Of a stretch of 6,783 nucleotides of DNA, positions 1 to 5,361 are shown one piece after another. Numbering within the stretch: position 1 is the first letter of the stretch; each line of letters starts with the position of its first letter. The notes beneath the pieces were generated by a model. That model was not told where the DNA came from. It searched no databases and was given only the letters and a program-made list of their open reading frames with translations. The position numbers were made by a program, and so were the translations under genes. The stretch comes from Desulfobacteraceae bacterium. Lineage in GTDB: Bacteria; Desulfobacterota; DSM-4660; Desulfatiglandales; Desulfatiglandaceae. Location of the stretch: contig CP070700.1 in the NCBI GenBank assembly GCA_020349865.1, positions 1,413,256 through 1,420,038 of the forward strand, given 5' to 3'.

Positions 1-375
1 CTCCAACATGGCCTGAATAACACGGAATACGCCTCGTTGCTCCGGATCGTCAAGGTAATTTATAATCTGAGGCACGGTTGATTTAAGTAGAGGCTCCAAT
101 GTTGTGATGAAGTCAATGATGTTTTCAAGCTGTTTCATGGAATAGGTGATGTTGCGAACGCTTCTAAGCATCCGCTTAATCATCTCTAACAGATCTTCCA
201 GCTGGAAACTGGATTCTACGTCCTCAAGCTCCTTGATCATTAGTTGGATGGCATTACTGGCCAAGGGGGTCAAATCGTCCTTGAATTCGTTCATGCCCTT
301 GATCGATTTGGCCAGGGGAGCTAACTGGGCTTCAATATGGTCAAGTCGATCTAAAATCAGTTCTTCATTAGTCAT
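1..375 (-). CDS. DUF1641 family protein (C-terminus beyond left edge)
   Basis: The gene starts at ATG 375 and stays open for 125 codons to the window edge, so the C-terminus is missing. The start MTNEELILDRLDHIEAQLAPL and the following mostly helical, Leu/Ile-rich, charged segments resemble DUF1641 proteins, whose biochemical function is not established. A helix at about residues 4-25 has coiled-coil character. There is no signal peptide or convincing membrane span in the visible part. A strong Shine-Dalgarno (AGGAGG, positions 386-381) sits 5 nt before the ATG. The gene begins 18 nt after the stop of the upstream SQR-like flavoprotein gene, so the two are almost certainly co-transcribed from the promoter near 1800. 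DUF1641 genes are commonly found beside such flavoproteins, and an accessory or membrane-recruitment role is a reasonable inference, not shown here. The family call rests on recalled sequence character and the neighbour, without a profile search. Confidence 0.8.
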   Translation of the reverse strand, partial: MTNEELILDRLDHIEAQLAPLAKSIKGMNEFKDDLTPLASNAIQLMIKELEDVESSFQLEDLLEMIKRMLRSVRNITYSMKQLENIIDFITTLEPLLKSTVPQIINYLDDPEQRGVFRVIQAMLE

Positions 376-393
376 AACCGCCTCCTTCTTCTT

Positions 394-1626
394 TTAGATA
401 CGCTGGCGCATCTTACCGGCCATGGTCATTTGGTTTTCAAGAGGTAACTCAAGACCCTCGAGCATCAGGTTCCAGTAAACCCACTTGAACATCATCTTGC
501 CATAGTAGTTAAAGTTGCTTTCGCCGAGCAGGCTGAATGGGCCGAGGCCCGGGAATGGGAACTTGCCTGGCAGTGGTTCGGTTTCGTAATTAAAATCGAT
601 CAGCAGTGCCCTTTCGAAACCTGAACAGATGAAGCAGGTGGCGTGGCCGTCGAAGGTAGGCTTCGGGCTCTGGCCGTCTATCTCGCGTACCAGGTTTTCG
701 ACCACCGTGTCCGATTGGTAGTGAGCCACCGCACCGGCCTTGGATGTGGGGGTATTGGTTGCATCCCCGATAACATAGATATTGTCGTAGTTTTTGGCCT
801 TGAGTGTGAAATGGTCAGTTTCCACATAGCACATGGGATCGCCCATGCCCGAATCCCCAATGAATTGAGCTCCAAAGTTGGGTGGAATGGCCACCAGAAG
901 GTCATAAGGTACCTTCTCGCCCTTGTGAGATTCGATGGTCTTTTCCTTGGCGTTGACCTGGCCGATGTCAAAATTCCCAGTGAACTTGACGTTTTTCTGG
1001 GCTGCGTATCCGCTAAAGGTCTTGGCCGCCACAGGCTTGGTGAAGATGTCACCCAAAGGGGACACCATTTCGATCTCCACCTTGTCCCTCACGCCGTTGA
1101 CGGTGAAGAACCAATCGGCCATTAAGATAAACTCTATCGGCGCCACCGGGCACTTGAAGGGCATTTCGGCGATATTGAGCACTACACGACCGGAATCAAA
1201 ATACTTAAGTTTCTTACGAAGTTCAACGGCTCCTTCAAGGGTGTAGAAGTCTTGGATGTCGCCGTGCCAGTCATCCATCATGCCTTCAACCTCTTCGGGC
1301 ACGATGCGGCAGCCGGAGGCGATGACAAGCCAATCGTAGTTATAGCGGTCTTTTTTCCCCTCCACCTGGCGCTTATCCGGATCGACGCCGACCACCTCAT
1401 CCAACACAAAATCGACGCCTTTGGAAATAAAGTCCCTCTTGGGCTTAGCGCAATCCTCCGCGGTGTAGACACCGAAAGGTATGAACAGCCATCCGGGTTG
1501 ATAGTGGTGGATTTCGTCATTGTCGATGATGGTGATTTTCCATTCAGATTCGTCCAGTTCTTTCCGCAACTTGGCGGCAACCATAGTGCCACCGGCGCCC
1601 GAACCTAAGATAACGACTTTCTTCAT
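394..1626 (-). CDS. Sulfide:quinone oxidoreductase-like NAD(P)/FAD-dependent oxidoreductase
   Basis: This is a 410-residue flavoprotein of the SQR/NADH-dehydrogenase-II-like group. Seen in the sequence: an N-terminal FAD Rossmann motif MKKVVILGSGAGG (G8, G10, G13), the segment HHYQPGWLFIPFG (41-52) typical of SQR-like proteins, and the second FAD motif NIYVIGDAT (282-290). Candidate redox cysteines are C159 (FKCPVAP) and C331/C334 (TCFIC); C59, C106 and C266 are also present. The C-terminal stretch at about 371-396 (FNYYGKMMFKWVYWNLML) is amphipathic and aromatic, like the monotopic membrane anchors of SQRs. The family transfers electrons from sulfide, or another low-potential thiol or sulfur donor, through FAD to membrane quinone. 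The start at 1626 is chosen because AGGAGG lies 9 nt upstream and the Rossmann motif then begins at residue 4. A GTG at 1707 would add 27 basic residues with no homologous role. First gene of an operon with DUF1641. Exact subtype and true donor are uncertain. Confidence 0.88.
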   Translation of the reverse strand: MKKVVILGSGAGGTMVAAKLRKELDESEWKITIIDNDEIHHYQPGWLFIPFGVYTAEDCAKPKRDFISKGVDFVLDEVVGVDPDKRQVEGKKDRYNYDWLVIASGCRIVPEEVEGMMDDWHGDIQDFYTLEGAVELRKKLKYFDSGRVVLNIAEMPFKCPVAPIEFILMADWFFTVNGVRDKVEIEMVSPLGDIFTKPVAAKTFSGYAAQKNVKFTGNFDIGQVNAKEKTIESHKGEKVPYDLLVAIPPNFGAQFIGDSGMGDPMCYVETDHFTLKAKNYDNIYVIGDATNTPTSKAGAVAHYQSDTVVENLVREIDGQSPKPTFDGHATCFICSGFERALLIDFNYETEPLPGKFPFPGLGPFSLLGESNFNYYGKMMFKWVYWNLMLEGLELPLENQMTMAGKMRQRI

Positions 1627-1635
1627 GATTATTTT

Positions 1636-1641
1636 CCTCCT
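1636..1641 (-). promoter_or_regulatory. Shine-Dalgarno deciding the SQR-like start
   Basis: A perfect AGGAGG on the minus strand, 9 nt before the ATG at 1626. It supports the 410-residue form over the longer in-frame GTG start at 1707. Confidence 0.85.
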
Positions 1642-1701
1642 AATCTTTGCGTTTTTAATGTTTCTTCTCAGTCCTTTTTCTGCCTTCAAAACATGAAGCC
1701 C

Positions 1702-1719
1702 TAACACTTCCCGGTGTTA
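1702..1719 (-). other. Small inverted repeat in the SQR-operon 5' leader
   Basis: TAACAC (1702-1707) and GTGTTA (1714-1719) are perfect 6-bp arms around a 6-nt loop. The element lies in the predicted untranslated leader, about 75 nt before the SQR start codon. It could be a leader hairpin affecting mRNA stability or a protein-binding site. No uridine run follows, so it is not a simple terminator. Its significance is low on length alone. Confidence 0.35.
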
Positions 1720-1776
1720 CAAAATTTTTGCGAAAAGCTCTGGGCTTGAAGCACTTTAGAAAATGGGTTCGTTTTT

Positions 1777-1811
1777 ATACCACGTTGTAGTATTTATGCC
1801 ACATCGTGGTA
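1777..1811. promoter_or_regulatory. Tandem palindromic operators in the SQR promoter
   Basis: Two similar imperfect palindromes sit side by side. ATACCACGTTGTAGTAT (1777-1793) has 7-bp arms with one mismatch around GTT. TGCCACATCGTGGTA (1797-1811) has 6-bp arms with one mismatch around ATC. They share the form TRCCAC-N3-GTRGTA, with centres 19 bp apart, about two helical turns. The second fills the spacer between the -35 and -10 elements and the first covers the predicted transcription start. That placement is typical of a dimeric repressor binding cooperatively. The regulator is not in the window. The motif does not match the FNR (TTGAT-N4-ATCAA) or CRP consensus. Confidence 0.6.
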
Positions 1812-1821
1812 CTCGTGTCAA
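1793..1821 (-). promoter_or_regulatory. Sigma70-type promoter of the SQR-DUF1641 operon
   Basis: On the minus strand there is a perfect -35 box TTGACA (1821-1816), a 17-bp spacer and a -10-like CATAAA (1798-1793). Transcription would begin near 1786, leaving a leader of about 160 nt before the ATG at 1626. An A/T-rich stretch just upstream of the -35 (about 1822-1840, runs of A and T) could act as an UP element. An alternative extended -10 (TGGTATAAA, minus strand, near 1774-1782) lies slightly downstream but lacks a good -35. Confidence 0.65.
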
Positions 1822-1980
1822 CAAAAAAAACATTTTTTATCCCAAAAGCATGAGTTGGTGAAAAGTGGGTCTTTAGACAGTGAAACGCCGGATCTTGTAT
1901 TCACGTCAGATGGGACCAGCCTAAATAATCGGTGCCCTGGCCTGCGGACCTGCACTACACTCACGCTTGATCACGCTCTG

Positions 1981-2072
1981 TAAGGTCATGGTTGCCATGG
2001 TGCAGCCTCCACGCGCACCAAGAAGCCTTACGGTGACCATACCATCGTTGACAGTTACTAAATGTGACCTTA
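1981..2072. other. Cluster of inverted repeats
   Basis: TAAGGTCA (1981-1988) pairs perfectly with TGACCTTA (2065-2072). Inside are CATGG-TTG-CCATG (1987-1999) and TGGTGC (1998-2003) with GCACCA (2015-2020). The inner pairings partly exclude one another. The right outer arm overlaps the proposed -10 region of the promoter for the radical SAM gene. This may be a structured leader, a set of operators or chance. The 76-bp separation of the outer arms keeps confidence low. Confidence 0.3.
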
Positions 2073-2076
2073 TCGT
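2048..2076 (+). promoter_or_regulatory. Probable promoter of the radical SAM-ARH unit
   Basis: A perfect -35 TTGACA (2048-2053) is followed by a 17-bp spacer and TATCGT (2071-2076), which matches four of six -10 positions. The start site would lie near 2083, about 100 nt before the first start codon considered. The -10 is weak, so an activator may be needed or this may be fortuitous. Confidence 0.4.
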
Positions 2077-2180
2077 TATTGTTCAATATGTTTGGGTTTT
2101 TTCCCTTCACGCTGTTCTTTTCCTTGCAACGGAGAAAGAAATAAAAGAATGGGGACCCCAATGGATTACCGAGGTCAGAG

Positions 2181-3599
2181 ATGCCACGATCTGGGATAAG
2201 TACCAGGCCGAGAAAGCAGATGGCCATCCTTGCCAGCTACTTCGCGAGGGAGACCTATGGCCTCCTTGGCCCTCAGATGGCCGCTACCGTCATTCAAGAA
2301 AATACCCCCTATGAGTGTATTGTCATAACCGTTACGCGGGAGGATGACAAAAATCTTCTCAAGAAGATCTTAAACGATTATTTTGGAGTAGAAAGGCCCG
2401 TAATCGGCTTTTCTGCCTTAAGCGGAAGGGAGGACTTATTCTCTTTTGCAAAAGAACTCAAAGACGATGGAGCCTTCACCCTTCTGGCAGGACCCCAGGC
2501 CGATGTAGATTACTTGGGGGAAAGGGGCTGGCAAGAGCATCCCCACCGATTCAGGGGGCTTTCGGGACACTTCACTTTCTCGTTGCATGGGCCTGGCGAG
2601 CAGGTCATCTCTCTTTTACAAAAGCTTCATGGAAATGGTTGGCAGGACACCCACGGACTCCTCTACAAAAGGCAGAATGGGGAAATAGTCCAAAACCCTA
2701 AAAAGCCCTGGGAAGAGAAGTTTTTAAGAAAGGTGCGATGGGATAATATCTACACAATAGGGAAAGATGGACTGATTCCCCTGAAGATCACTACAGGACA
2801 AGTGTTACAGCACATTGGATGTCCGCATGCGGCTCGCGAGAGAATGGCTGAGATAGACTACCCGGCCTCCCTGCCAGGGAAAAATGGACGAAAGGTCAAA
2901 GTTCTCCTAAAGGGGTGCAGCTTCTGTGATGTGGCGGTTGATAAGGGGTTTTACGGCGCATTGGACATGGAGACGGTTGTGAGTCAGATCCACTGCCTCC
3001 CTGAGACGTCAAATGGCAGGAAAATTCCCTTCGAGTTGATCAACGAAAATCCCCTTCCCAGTCTCCCGCGCCTGTTGGCAGAGATCAGGGCGAGAAGAAT
3101 CAGACCTTCCCAGATTAACCTTATTTTAAGGGCAGACTGGTTTGTTACTGAAGAGAAACGTTTAAGGAAGGCCCTAAGTCTGGCAGGGGATATGGGGATA
3201 TATATCCTCCTGAGTTCGGTAGGTTTTGAGTCCTTCGACGATAACATAATAAGAAACCTCAACAAAGGGCTGACCGTTGATATGAATTTGCGGGCGATTC
3301 GCCTCATGAGGCAACTAAAAAAAGACTTCCCAAAGGAATGGGGCTACGCCGGGGCCGACGGGGCCATTCACGGGTTCATACACCCAACCCCATGGGATAC
3401 CCAAGATATTTCGGCCAATATACAGAAGACCTTAGGCGCATATGCCCTTCCTTCTGATATCCTTCCTTCGCATAGCACCCCTCTGATCATACATCATGCC
3501 TCAGGGTTGGGTGATTGGATAAGAGAGGTTGAAAGGAAGGAGAAAGTCCTTTATAAGAGGTATGGCTCAATAATAGGGTGGTGGCAAGCAGGGGATTGA
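2181..3599 (+). CDS. B12-binding-like/radical SAM domain protein with split cluster motif
   Basis: A 472-residue protein. Residues about 14-125 form a Rossmann-like alpha/beta domain (MAILASYFARETYGLLGPQ, then VIGFSALSG and LLAGPQ) like the cobalamin-binding domain of class B radical SAM enzymes. I see no DxHxxG motif. Residues about 205-440 look like a radical SAM barrel: QHIGCPHAAR (C214), then KGCSFCDVA (C246, C249), FELINENPL (285-291), an SSVGFESFDD strand (345-354), the NKGLTVDMNLRAIRLM segment (361-376) and GFIHPTPWDTQDI (398-410). The cysteines are arranged C-x31-C-x2-C instead of C-x3-C-x2-C, with the insert between the first two. Such enzymes cleave S-adenosylmethionine with a 4Fe-4S cluster; the substrate here is unknown. 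Start: ATG 2181 has GAGG 6 nt upstream, but M14 at 2220 begins exactly at the first beta strand and is a serious alternative. An ADP-ribosylglycohydrolase gene follows 51 nt later. Confidence 0.8.
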   Translation: MPRSGISTRPRKQMAILASYFARETYGLLGPQMAATVIQENTPYECIVITVTREDDKNLLKKILNDYFGVERPVIGFSALSGREDLFSFAKELKDDGAFTLLAGPQADVDYLGERGWQEHPHRFRGLSGHFTFSLHGPGEQVISLLQKLHGNGWQDTHGLLYKRQNGEIVQNPKKPWEEKFLRKVRWDNIYTIGKDGLIPLKITTGQVLQHIGCPHAARERMAEIDYPASLPGKNGRKVKVLLKGCSFCDVAVDKGFYGALDMETVVSQIHCLPETSNGRKIPFELINENPLPSLPRLLAEIRARRIRPSQINLILRADWFVTEEKRLRKALSLAGDMGIYILLSSVGFESFDDNIIRNLNKGLTVDMNLRAIRLMRQLKKDFPKEWGYAGADGAIHGFIHPTPWDTQDISANIQKTLGAYALPSDILPSHSTPLIIHHASGLGDWIREVERKEKVLYKRYGSIIGWWQAGD

Positions 3600-3636
3600 T
3601 TTGCAGAACCGTATAAAGCATAAATTACTTATTTAA

Positions 3637-3653
3637 AAGGAAGGGATTCATTG
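3637..3653 (+). promoter_or_regulatory. Ribosome binding site and TTG start of the ARH gene
   Basis: AAGGAAGGG (3637-3645) is followed by 5 nt and a TTG start codon. The strong site and intact N-terminal motif together justify the rare start. Low initiation efficiency at TTG may keep the protein below the level of its upstream partner. Confidence 0.7.
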
Positions 3654-4580
3654 GACCCTACCGATATTCAATCAAAATTTATTGGTGGAATGGTAGGGAG
3701 CGCCCTGGGGGATGCCATTGGCGAGCTGGCCTTTAGGTACCCGCAAGAGGAGCTTCTTCGCACTAATCTGGTACGACTTTCTGAGGTTCGCTATACAGAC
3801 GACACCGCCATGGCACTGGGGCTTGCAGAGTCAATAATAAATAAAAGATATATAGATGAGCACGATCTGGGAAAGACTTTCAGTGACAACTTTGAACGGG
3901 AGCCATGGCGTGGCTATGCATCCGGCCCTCCCACTGTTTTTGCTCAGGTCAAGCACGGCGACATCACCTATGCTGAGGCGGCACAAAGTCTTTTTGGGGG
4001 GCAGGGCTCTCTGGGTAATGGCGCAGCAATGAGGATTGTGCCCGTGGGTCTTTTTTTTCACAAATCCGAGGAAATCTACGAACAGGCATGTGCCTCTGCT
4101 CGAGTAACCCATGCCCACCCGGTGGGAATGGACGGCGCGGCCTTACAGGCCTTTGCCGTTGCCCGGGCCGTTAAACTTGATCCTGATGCGGCATTTCCGG
4201 TGGAGACATTAGCTCAGACCCTGATTGACTTTTCAAGGACGACCCAGATTCAGGAAAAGATGCGACTCGTTAAACAGTTGATAGGTGAGTGTGTTATGCC
4301 AGATTCCGCGGCCAAGCGCATCGGCCGCACCGTAGCGGTACATGAATCAATGCCTTTTGCCGTGTATTCCTTTTTGCGTAACCCTCAATCATTCGAGGAT
4401 TGTATCCAGTGCGCGATCATGAATGGCGGGGATCGAGATACCTTGGGAGCCATGGCAGGCGCCATCTCCGGCGCCTATCTTGGCGTTGAAGCCATTCCTC
4501 AATCCTGGCGGCGGAAGTTGGAAAACCGTGCGTACATAGAGCATCTGGCTGGCACCCTGGCAAAGATGATTGTGGTTTAA
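3651..4580 (+). CDS. ADP-ribosylglycohydrolase (DraG/ARH family)
   Basis: A 309-residue cytoplasmic hydrolase, close to the usual family length. The family removes ADP-ribose from proteins or small molecules using two Mg2+ ions. Seen: FIGGMVGSALGDAIGE (10-25), metal-binding YTDDTAMAL (48-56, D50 and D51), GSLGNGAAMRIVPVG (119-133), THAHP (153-157) and the C-terminal metal motif NGGDRDTLGAMAGA (258-271, D261 and D263). All key positions appear intact, so activity is expected. The start is TTG 3651, with AAGGAAGGG at 3637-3645 ending 5 nt before it. The next Met (residue 14) would cut the first conserved motif. The gene lies 51 nt after the radical SAM gene, so co-transcription is likely. No ADP-ribosyltransferase (DraT-like) or nitrogenase gene is visible, so a DraG role in nitrogenase control is not supported and the substrate is unknown. 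A run of eight T (4051-4058) lies inside the gene with the frame intact. Confidence 0.92.
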   Translation: MDPTDIQSKFIGGMVGSALGDAIGELAFRYPQEELLRTNLVRLSEVRYTDDTAMALGLAESIINKRYIDEHDLGKTFSDNFEREPWRGYASGPPTVFAQVKHGDITYAEAAQSLFGGQGSLGNGAAMRIVPVGLFFHKSEEIYEQACASARVTHAHPVGMDGAALQAFAVARAVKLDPDAAFPVETLAQTLIDFSRTTQIQEKMRLVKQLIGECVMPDSAAKRIGRTVAVHESMPFAVYSFLRNPQSFEDCIQCAIMNGGDRDTLGAMAGAISGAYLGVEAIPQSWRRKLENRAYIEHLAGTLAKMIVV

Positions 4581-4606
4581 ATGATAAGTATGGTAAACAA
4601 TTTTTT

Positions 4607-4660
4607 TGACAGGATTAACAAGGATTATATGGATAATTTTCTCATCCAGTTATCCTGTCA
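4607..4660. repeat. GGAT palindromic intergenic repeat
   Basis: The left arm TGACAGGATTAAC (4607-4619) pairs with GTTATCCTGTCA (4649-4660) with a single bulged T. An inner stem TGGAT (4630-4634)/ATCCA (4644-4648) closes a 9-nt loop. The left half is itself a degenerate tandem of GGAT units at 4612, 4622 and 4631, spaced 9-10 bp. This resembles a GACAGGATTAACAGGAT-type palindrome I recall as a dispersed intergenic element in several environmental anaerobe genomes. Copy number here cannot be seen. It lies between the ARH stop and the nitroreductase gene. The run of T (4601-4607) is on the upstream side, and no strong T run follows, so it is a poor intrinsic terminator in the plus direction. Confidence 0.65.
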
Positions 4661-4725
4661 GTTAATTATCTTTGAATAACCAATTGCAATAAACTGTTCT
4701 TCGCAAAGTAATACAATTGATATTG

Positions 4726-4732
4726 AAGGAGG
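4726..4732 (+). promoter_or_regulatory. Shine-Dalgarno of the nitroreductase gene
   Basis: AAGGAGG lies 7 nt before ATG 4740. It fixes that start over the internal Met at residue 5. No convincing -35/-10 pair was found in the preceding 65 nt; a weak TTGCAA (4684) to TAATAC (4709) pair has a 19-bp spacer. Confidence 0.75.
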
Positions 4733-4739
4733 AAACTAT

Positions 4740-5279
4740 ATGGTTGAACTCATGGACATTATCAAAGGAAGGCGCAGTATCCGAAAATATCAGGATAAAG
4801 AGGTCTCAGAGTCATCTTTGAATAAGATCCTTGAATCCGTACAATGGTCCCCGTCATGGGCCAACACCCAGTCCTGGGAGGTAATTGTGGTGAAAGACCC
4901 GGCCATAAAAGAGCAGCTCCAAGGGCCGCTGATTAAGAACCCTGCCACAAAGGCAATGGTACAGGCCCCTGTTATCCTTGTGCTCTGCGGAAAACTGAAA
5001 AGCTCTGGGTATTATAATGGGCAGGTGAGCACAAAGTTTGGTGATTGGTTTATGTTCGACCTGGGCATTGCTACTCAGAACATTTGTTTGACCGCATACG
5101 ATCTGGGCTTGGGAACGGTTATTGTATGGCTCTTTGACCACGACAAGGTCAAAGAGATCTTGGGAGTGCCTGAGGATTACGAAGTGGTAACAATGATACC
5201 TTTAGGTTATCCTGCAAAGGATCCTGAAGCACCGAAACGCCGTGCGATTAATGAATTCACCCACTACGAAAAATTTTAG
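4740..5279 (+). CDS. Nitroreductase-family FMN protein
   Basis: A 179-residue single-domain protein, typical of short nitroreductase-like flavoproteins. The N-terminal IIKGRRSIRKYQDKEV (7-22) supplies the FMN-phosphate-binding Arg/Ser cluster (R11, R12, S13). SPSWANTQSWEVIVV (37-51) matches the conserved APS-x2-N-x-QPW flavin segment. DLGLGTVIVWLFDHDKVKEIL (121-141) and MIPLGYP (152-158), then PKRRAINEFTHYEKF, match the family's C-terminal half. Members act as homodimers and use NAD(P)H to reduce nitro compounds, quinones, enones or other acceptors; the natural substrate cannot be read from sequence. It has its own strong ribosome binding site and is separated from the ARH gene by 159 nt with a palindromic repeat, so it is probably transcribed independently. 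The downstream AOR-family gene converges on it. Confidence 0.92.
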   Translation: MVELMDIIKGRRSIRKYQDKEVSESSLNKILESVQWSPSWANTQSWEVIVVKDPAIKEQLQGPLIKNPATKAMVQAPVILVLCGKLKSSGYYNGQVSTKFGDWFMFDLGIATQNICLTAYDLGLGTVIVWLFDHDKVKEILGVPEDYEVVTMIPLGYPAKDPEAPKRRAINEFTHYEKF

Positions 5280-5293
5280 GCTGCTGATAACAT

Positions 5294-5331
5294 ATGCCGC
5301 CGCATGTCCTCGCGCGGACAGGCGGCGGCAT
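5294..5331. repeat. GC-rich REP-like stem-loop between convergent genes
   Basis: ATGCCGCCGC (5294-5303) pairs perfectly with GCGGCGGCAT (5322-5331). After one A/G mismatch, TGTCC (5305-5309) pairs with GGACA (5316-5320) around a loop of six. That makes 15 base pairs, almost all GC, far richer than the surrounding DNA. It lies in the 82-nt gap between the two converging stop codons. It could block read-through from both sides, but there is no T run on either strand, so it is not a classic intrinsic terminator. A dispersed palindromic (REP-like) element is an equal or better explanation. Confidence 0.6.
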
Positions 5332-5361
5332 GGAAGCAGGCGAAACGACATCAATGTTTAT

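Larger units (their letters stand above)
1822..2180. other. Divergent intergenic region without a supported gene
   Basis: This stretch separates the minus-strand SQR operon from the plus-strand radical SAM gene. The short reading frames crossing it (for example 1967-2314 plus and 1961-2227 minus) show no recognisable protein features and lack good ribosome binding sites, so I do not call them. It holds a probable promoter for the plus-strand gene (2048-2076) and a cluster of inverted repeats (1981-2072). I see nothing recognisable between about 1860 and 1980. No riboswitch consensus was identified. Confidence 0.6.

Noticed and set aside
146..397. Plus-strand open frame of 83 codons opposite the DUF1641 gene
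   Set aside because: Antisense to a gene with a strong ribosome binding site and family-like sequence; Ser/Leu-rich translation typical of a shadow frame.
643..1246. Plus-strand open frames opposite the SQR-like gene
   Set aside because: They mirror a well-supported flavoprotein gene and show no recognisable motifs.
1930..2180. Possible cobalamin riboswitch ahead of the B12-binding-like protein
   Set aside because: Conserved B12-box and core sequences could not be found.
1961..2227. Minus-strand frame of 88 codons in the divergent intergenic region
   Set aside because: No family resemblance, and it crosses the proposed promoter and inverted repeats.
1967..2314. Plus-strand frame of 115 codons overlapping the start of the radical SAM gene
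   Set aside because: No good ribosome binding site, no recognisable domain, and it overlaps the supported gene by over 130 nt.
4601..4675. Intrinsic terminator after the ADP-ribosylglycohydrolase gene
   Set aside because: The T run precedes the palindrome in the plus direction and only a scattered A/T stretch follows it.
5280..5361. Intrinsic bidirectional terminator at the convergent junction
   Set aside because: The stem is strong but no T run follows on either strand, so it is listed as a repeat-like stem-loop instead.
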